Source: Sesamum alatum (Eukaryota > Streptophyta > Magnoliopsida > Lamiales > Pedaliaceae). Taken from it: a stretch of 64,000 nt of DNA. Every line of letters begins with the position of its first letter. Position 1 is the stretch's first letter. The position numbers and the translations under genes are program-made. Positions 57,824 through 64,000 of the stretch are shown here, in pieces. The notes beneath the pieces are model-generated. The model saw only the letters and a list, made by a program, of their open reading frames with translations. It had not been told where the DNA came from and did not search any database. Location: NCBI GenBank assembly GCA_034509735.1, contig JACGWO010000008.1, positions 13,093,864-13,157,863 on the forward strand, written 5' to 3'.

Positions 57824-58164
57824 TTATGGGTCCTCCAATGGATCCTCAGAATTCTCTTCTACTGGATGTTGTAGAGTTTCTCGAAGCTCAGTCACCTTGT
57901 TATGAAGCTGGTCGTATTCTTGGTTAAGTTGATCCAACTCATCCACATGCTCAGATTTCAGAGCTTCCACCTCCCACCGTAGTTGCATATTTTCTGTATC
58001 CAACTTGTCAGCTCTCCTCTTAGACCATCTATAGTAGTATGCTTGTCTGGACAAATCATTCATCATTTCCTCCGTCACATCGTATCTGTCTCGTAATTGC
58101 CGTTGCAGCTCAACTATCAAGCTGGTTAAGTGGTAGTCTGGACTTGATGAAGATTGTGAGGCTC
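57824..58164 (-). CDS. Coiled-coil protein exon of unknown function
   Basis: After a possible acceptor (AATCAG at about 58172-58167) the minus strand is open for about 112 codons to a TAA at 57824. The sequence begins ASQSSSSPDYHLTS and continues as an amphipathic coiled coil: LIVELQRQLRDRYDVTEEMM, KRRADKLDTENMQLRWEVEA, LDQLNQEYDQLHNKVTELRE. It ends with an acidic EDPLEDP tail. I do not recognise a named family. Surrounded by transposon debris, it may be the last exon of an element-borne ORF. No upstream exon was identified. Confidence 0.4.
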
Positions 58165-59920
58165 CTGATTAATGCCAGATTATGGGGTGGAGGTGTTAAT
58201 TTTGTTCACGAACTTCCAGCGTGGGACAACAACTTTTAATCTAAATCCTCATGTCTGTCTCGTAATTGTTCATTTTTCTTAATTGGCATCCGCTTAGATT
58301 AAATGTAGTTACAATTAGCAATAAATCAAGCTAATTATAACATTTTTTTCCTCACCTAAAATGTCTTCTCCAGCTGCAAGAAAGATGAAGGTGAATGGAG
58401 TGGATCCGCCGGGGAGCACGGTGGAAGCGTGAAAATGAATACGTTATAAAACTTTAAACTCGGTCTAAGGGGTGTTCCATGTTAGAATAGGTGACCGTGA
58501 AACTAATTTTGTTGGGCTTATGTAACCAGTTTCTGACAATGTTGATATAATATGATATTTATGCATTTTTTGCTCGACATATAGTACTTTGTTGTGTTCA
58601 CTTCTTTCATATCTATTACTGTTCATTGCACAACAAATCCCACAAATCGGATATGAGAAATCCAGGAAGCTGGACTGCGCATAGGTTGGCAGTCAAGAAA
58701 TCAGCTTCTATGGGTCGGTCTGAAAATCTCTAAGTCAAAGACCTCAAGATTGGGTATCGAGAGTCCGTATGAGACTTGCACCAAGGATAACAATCGTATT
58801 TTGTCGACAGGTGACGTGAGACGTCCATGCAATATTAGTGGGTTGGTCAGCTCAGAGTCAACTGGCTGAGGTGACTCGTGGAAAACATCACATACAAAGC
58901 CTGAAGGGGCTTAGTCGGTGTGATTGACGTTCTCGACTCCGATAGTACGAGATTGATCCTCGGACTTGAGGAACCACAGCAGTCTAGAGCACACCATGCT
59001 TGCATCTTTGATTTGGCAAGCAACTGCTATGTTGAAAGACATGGTTGCTATAAGCCCTATCAAGTGCAGTCAGATTGTGTACTGAGAACGGTGTGTTCCA
59101 AGAAAGAATCCGCCTCCTATCAGCATTCTGACAGTGATTTCTCCAATACGCTCTGAGACTCATTTCCCTTGAAAATTTGTGCCCACAATGACTGAACAGT
59201 GGAACGGGATCCCCGTGACATTCCACTAGGGTAAACGTATATCTCGAAGCCACATGTATTATTGCCTAGTCGAGGATGGGAGCGAAACCCAATTCCATGG
59301 CCAGGAGACTAAAGACGGAAGGACTGTACTTGTATGCATTCATGAGCCTAAATGTTCATGCCATAAATTCACTTGGTCTCTAGTTCCATGGACCGTTGCT
59401 AGACGATCACCCATGGTAACGGGCAAATTTTGATTAGGGAATACTCAGGATTAGCCCAAGTTTAGCTGAGAGTGAACCTAAAGAGTCACACACAGTTCAC
59501 TAGAAATGAAGGAATTAATTTGGAATTAATTTCGGGAGATAAGACAATTTAATTGGATTAAATTGATCTTTTTGGAATGACAAGCCATCATTGATTAATT
59601 AGACTAGTCGGGGTTAATTCATAAATTAGATTTATGGATTTAAGAAGTTGGGATTTTCCTTTTAATTAGATTAAAAGGTTGAAACTAATTAATTGGGCTC
59701 AAGTATTAAATTAGATTTATACATAGTCCATTGGACCTTTGGACTATTTAAATTAGATTTAAATGAGTCTGGTCCAAAAAGCCCATTTTTATCAAAGGGG
59801 TTTGAGATGGATGTCAAAGATTAAACGTAAAAGTGAATTTGAGTCACTAGTAGGTGCTATGATGTGCCTCTTTTGGAAGAGTTTGAGTAAGATATATGTA
59901 TTTGACATATAAATAATAAA

Positions 59921-59944
59921 ACACACACACACACACACACACAA
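59921..59944. repeat. AC microsatellite in the LTR
   Basis: About 12 AC repeats directly after the LTR TATA box. Confidence 0.8.
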
Positions 59945-59980
59945 AAGATTTCTCTCCCTAGCTCTCCTAGCCGCCGCCCT

Positions 59981-59981
<1 letters not shown>

Positions 59982-60029
<48 letters not shown>
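59982..60029. repeat. TC microsatellite in the LTR
   Basis: More than 20 uninterrupted TC repeats in what would be the transcribed leader of the LTR. Confidence 0.85.
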
Positions 60030-60030
<1 letters not shown>

Positions 60031-60503
60031 CCATCTCTCTTTCTCTCCTCCAAAAAGATATTCAAGTCTTCTTGTTTTGTTTCAAGGAGACGTATGAACA
60101 ATTGATCTCATTAAACAATAGTGTTTGGTCGATTGTTCTCTCCCTTTTAGATCTTCTTGCTGGCACAAGAGCATCTAAGTATTCTGGTGAACTGCGTGGA
60201 CTTTCTTTGGAGGTGCTCTACGTGGAGCCTAGGCGGTGGAGACTTACAATATATGTGTAGCCGGTGGGAAAACTACAAGGGTACGTTTTCTTTTTACGTT
60301 TCTTGTTCTTCTATTTACCTTAAGGCCTCCATGAATCATTTTTTGTGCTATGTCATTCATGAGATACATTGAACGTCCGGGAGTATCAAGGGAACACCCC
60401 TTGATTTGTTTCTTTAGATTTAAATTTTGTTTATGCATGTTTCTATACGTCTTCTTCGCGCTTCCGCCGCGCCACTTCCTGGCTGATCCACACTTGCTCT
60501 TAG

Positions 60504-60517
60504 TGGTATCAGAGCCC
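60504..60517 (+). other. Primer-binding site (tRNA-Met)
   Basis: TGGTATCAGAGCCC directly after the LTR end; same class as at 21675. Confidence 0.8.
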
Positions 60518-61900
60518 GGTTCGGTGTATAGGCCTAGATTTTAACGTGCTATATATCTTGAAATCATGATCTACGTGTTTTATTTTTCGTATGGAAGCAT
60601 GTTTATATTTGTACAATTATCAGTGTTAATTTGGCACTTGAATGGTTGGATCTTGGGATTTTTGTTTTTCGTGAACGAATTTTCTTGTTGTTGTAGAAAA
60701 ATTATGGGAAGAAATCTCATAAAACGGAAAATGGGAACAACTACCGCAGCTGGTTGACCGCGCGCATGCGCAGAGGCAAGGGAGCCTGTACGCGCGATCA
60801 GTAGGGTTGGTCGGTCGGCTGGCGTGCGCAAGAACACGACCGAGCGAGCGTGCAGTCGCCCGACCTGCGCGCCCAGCGTGCGCAGGGGATTGAAAGTGGC
60901 GCCTGCGCGCTACTGCCCGGCCAGTGCGCCTAGTGCACGCAGGCGACTGGTCGCGCGTCGGATGCCCAGGCTTGGGCTGTGCGCACAGGCTCGCGGGCAA
61001 GGGAAGCCCGAGCACGGACACGCATGCCACCCGGCCATGCAGAGGGCACGAGGTCTGCCAGATAGGTCGTGTCGTTTTGCCATCCATGATTGTTTTTCTG
61101 TGTTGTGCCTTTTTTTGGGAAAAACGTTTTTTGAAAATTCACTGATTATTTCTTGCTTTTTTTTTTTTGAACCATTAACTTGAAATATTTTATTTTTGTC
61201 GAGGTAGACAACCTTCTAAAATTTAATATTGTCTTGTTAGTGAGGAAAGGGTTTTTGTAGCAAGAATTTCATGTAATGGTTGCAACAATGATCAATGTTC
61301 TTGTCTGAAATTTTGCATTTATTATTCTTTCGTTCATGGCATGGGTTATCATATGATGATTTGATTGCATGTTGATGTGGTATATGTTATACCGTTATTT
61401 GCGTTAATGAGATTAACGAATGAATGATCAGAAAGCACTTAGACCGAATGTATGGTTTCTATTTTCTATTGGGTTGGAGCCCCAGTGCCTCTTTGCATCT
61501 TCTTACCTCTCTCGTTTTTACCTTGAAATAATAAGATTTTCTTTCTCCCTCCAAATGTACTCCCCCAACTGTTGATTGGGGTTTTTCATTTTTTATGATA
61601 TAATGATAGTAGGTTAGGAGTGAGGTTTCTTCTTTTTCCTTTTATAAATGTAAGGAAGAAAGCCCCAGGCGATGGAGGACCAGTGAGGACCATGATGGAG
61701 AAGCTAAGAAGATGAAGAGAATTTACAAGGCCCATTGTGTGTAATGGGTTATAATGAATCTTGTAATAGCTTAGGGCCTACCCTTAGATTGACTATAGAT
61801 TCACTGTGGGCTCAGTGGATCGCATAGGTATCGAGCTTGTGATCATCCTATAATCGCATAGGTATATAATCATAAATTGAATCATTGCTTTTGTTGCTTT
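60518..61900 (+). mobile_element. Retrotransposon leader with a GC-rich block, then decayed sequence
   Basis: After the primer-binding site the first 230 bases are AT-rich, then 60750-61070 is strongly GC-rich with recurrent cgtgcgcag, cctgcgcgc and gcgcgcc phrases. It is open in several frames without a recognised protein. The layout parallels the element at 21.7-22.4 kb. No gag or pol motif follows; the rest to about 61900 is unrecognised. Confidence 0.5.
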
Positions 61901-61949
61901 TGTGATCGGCTACGTCCTTTGTCTCATCTTCAGTTTTGTCCACAGTCTA

Positions 61950-63948
61950 GATCTCAATGTAGAGATCCTCTAATGATATCCACACCACATCGGGAGTATG
62001 TCTAATCCTTTTACTAGAAAGGATTAAACAATGGAAGAGAAACGATCCAAGGAATCACACTACGGATTAGTGTATTCCTTGATCTTCTCTTATTCTTGAA
62101 GCAATCCTAGATCAAAGAAGAACTAAGATAAGTAGAGAGTGAGTTAAAGAGAGGCCGAGTAGTAAGAACAAGTGTAAGTTAGGAGAGTATTTTGGTGTTA
62201 GCTATATATCTATTATTTAATGAGAGAGTAGGAATGTGTCTAGATACATAGGGATGTTTCGAGATGTATCCCCTTCAATCCAATCAATCAAGCTCTCTCT
62301 CACAAGGTATGGCAAAATCATACCAAGTGAGAAGCACCATTAGTGGCCAAGTTGTGCTTTCCAAAAGCACAACTCCGTCACTTCCATACGTTGTTGGCCG
62401 AGTTGTGTGCTTTACAAAAGCCACAACTTGGTCAACTCTCCTCCTTCCATCTGGGAAGAGTCTAACTCTTCCCTTTCCAAACACTGAAGTCAACTTGGGG
62501 GCCTAATACAGTAGGTCGGGCCTCGACTAATCAAATTAGAACAAGCCTAAAAGGTCCAATGAATTAAATCCAATTCAATTTAAGGCCCAACTGAATTATG
62601 TCCAAAGTCATATAATCCAATTAAAGACTTAAGCCCAAATACTCTTAATTAATAAATTCAATTTATTAATTAAAGCAAGCCCAATACAATATTGTCTCAT
62701 GCATCTAATGGACTATCATACGTAGATATAATCCAATTATTTATAGTGACCGGAACTAATTTAATCCAATTAAAATTAATTCTCATCTTCCGAAATTAAT
62801 TCCAAATTAATTCCTCCACCTCCTTGGTGGTTTGCCTGTGACTCTTTAGATTTACCCTCAGCTAGACTTGGGCTTGTGTCTAACACAATAGATCAATTAA
62901 ATCCAATTTAATAGATTGCTCTTGATTAACCATTAATCAAGAACGCCCGTTACCATGATGGCCGTCTAGCAACGGTCCATGGCACTAGAGACTAAATGAA
63001 TATTTGGCGTAAATATTTAGGCTCCTGGATTCCATATGGGTACGGTCCTTCTGCCTGCCATCTCCGGGCCTCAGTTTAGGTCATGGAATTAGGTGTCGAT
63101 TCCAATCCTGGACCAGGCATATATGCTTAGTACTCGAGACGGCTTCATACTTCGACATAGGAAACTATTTCCTATTCGACCAATCATTATGGCCATAGAT
63201 TCAGAAAGCACGAACGTATCTCTGAGTGCATAGGAGACACTAACTGAGGCTTATAATACTTCGACATAGGAAATCATTTCCTCTTGAAACCCACTATCCT
63301 CGCTACACATTCTGACTGCACTGGACAAGGCTTATAATGAACATGTCTATGACATGATCACCTCTTGTCAGATCCAAGATACAACCACTGTGTGCATGTG
63401 ACTGCCATGCTTCCTCAAGTCTTAGGACTACTCCTGTACTATTGGAGCCAGGGAACTTGAGTCATACCTACCAAGCGTCCAAGGCTTCCATATGATGATT
63501 CCCCTGAGTCAGTTCAGTTGGTTCAACAACTAGTCGACCAATCCATTAAGATCGCGAAGACGTCCAATGTTTATCGCTGATGAAACACGACACTCATCCA
63601 ATGACTGTGATGCTTAGTGCCAGTCTCCATAGGACTCTTGATGCCCAGTTTCGAGGTCCTCGACATGGGATATTTTAGGCCTAACCCTTATCAATTGGTT
63701 TCATAGCCGTCATCCAATACGCGGTCCAGCTACATGAGTTGTCCAATAGGTCATTGAGCATCTATTGTGATATTAAAACACCATTTAACGTAATGGGTAA
63801 GCACAACCGATACATACGCCAATGATGAAAACTTACCATATTCATCAAGATAATATTTACTTCCAATAAAGATTGCTGAACAGTTTTCAAAAACCGCCAA
63901 TCCAATTGGCTTTCTGGTCACCTATTCCAATAATCTTCCACTTGACCT
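61950..63948 (-). mobile_element. 3' LTR of a second copia-type element, minus strand
   Basis: On the minus strand a purine-rich tract aagtggaaga (about 63958-63949) is followed by ttattggaataggtgacc, the usual copia polypurine-tract-to-LTR junction. The LTR then runs left to about 62 kb. It shares inverted blocks with the LTR at 58.5-60.5 kb, for example the gcaacggtcc segment near 62970. The body of this element would lie right of the window. The left LTR end was not placed exactly. Confidence 0.65.
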
Positions 63949-64000
63949 AAAGCCAATCACCCATGTCTTTCAAATTTATCTAATCATGAGCAATATGAGA

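Larger units (their letters stand above)
58475..60503 (+). mobile_element. ~2-kb copia-type 5' LTR
   Basis: It starts near the conserved phrase agaataggtgacc and ends right before a primer-binding site at 60504. A TATA box (TATAAATA, 59908-59915) is followed by (AC)n and (TC)n microsatellites and a pyrimidine-rich leader. The block gaccgttgctagacgatcac (59391-59410) recurs inverted near 62960, in a second related LTR. Confidence 0.7.

Noticed and set aside
59792..60034. Minus-strand ORF with Arg-Glu repeats
   Set aside because: Translation of the TC microsatellite in the LTR.
60626..61183. Long ORFs on both strands (153 and 119 residues) as genes
   Set aside because: They are a by-product of the GC-rich leader of a retrotransposon; no domain is recognised and both strands are equally open.

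Overview
The window looks like gene-poor nuclear DNA of a flowering plant, most likely a eudicot. Evidence: spliced genes with short GT-AG introns, a plant-type MYG1 homologue with a transit peptide, a plastid membrane protein, and plant-specific repeats (PB1-like and PMD transposon genes, an integrated plant pararetrovirus, 9-bp-TSD fold-back elements, Tourist-like elements). No rRNA, tRNA or CRISPR was seen. The species cannot be fixed from sequence alone.

Layout. (1) 1-13.9 kb: a repeated unit carrying a 70-residue secreted-peptide gene. Two gene copies are present (6949 and 13043) and the 3' flank of a third is at the left edge. The units are separated by a Mutator-like element 5' fragment fused to a decayed endogenous pararetrovirus (1.3-6.3 kb), a LINE tail and several fold-back elements. 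(2) 13.9-17.3 kb: a complete Mutator-like element with ~160-bp terminal inverted repeats, a broken plant-mobile-domain (PMD) gene and a cluster of perfect hairpins. (3) 17.8-20.9 kb: an intact three-exon nuclear gene for a plastid-targeted membrane protein (minus strand), with an LTR retrotransposon starting within about 200 bp of its ATG. (4) 21-28 kb: that degenerate retrotransposon, with a 166-bp tandem duplication, a nested fold-back element and AT-rich repeats. (5) 28-33.7 kb: a cluster of three MYB/SANT-like genes and one Harbinger-type N-terminal (DUF8040-like) gene, with no DDE catalytic part. (6) 34-38.4 kb: a broken Mutator transposase gene split by a Tourist element, then a Pack-MULE-like element with a very GC-rich core. 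(7) 38.8-42.6 kb: a complete seven-exon MYG1 exonuclease homologue. (8) 42.8-57 kb: two LINE fragments. The plus-strand one is split by eight terminal-inverted-repeat elements and a whole degenerate hAT transposon. (9) 57-64 kb: a coiled-coil ORF and two copies of a ~2-kb copia-type LTR in inverted orientation.

Only the MYG1 homologue, the plastid protein, the two small peptide genes and perhaps the MYB/SANT gene at 31.3-32.0 kb look like intact host-type coding units; nearly everything else is transposon-derived. Splice sites were joined by hand and every stated exon set keeps frame. Family names rest on recognised motifs, not on database searches.
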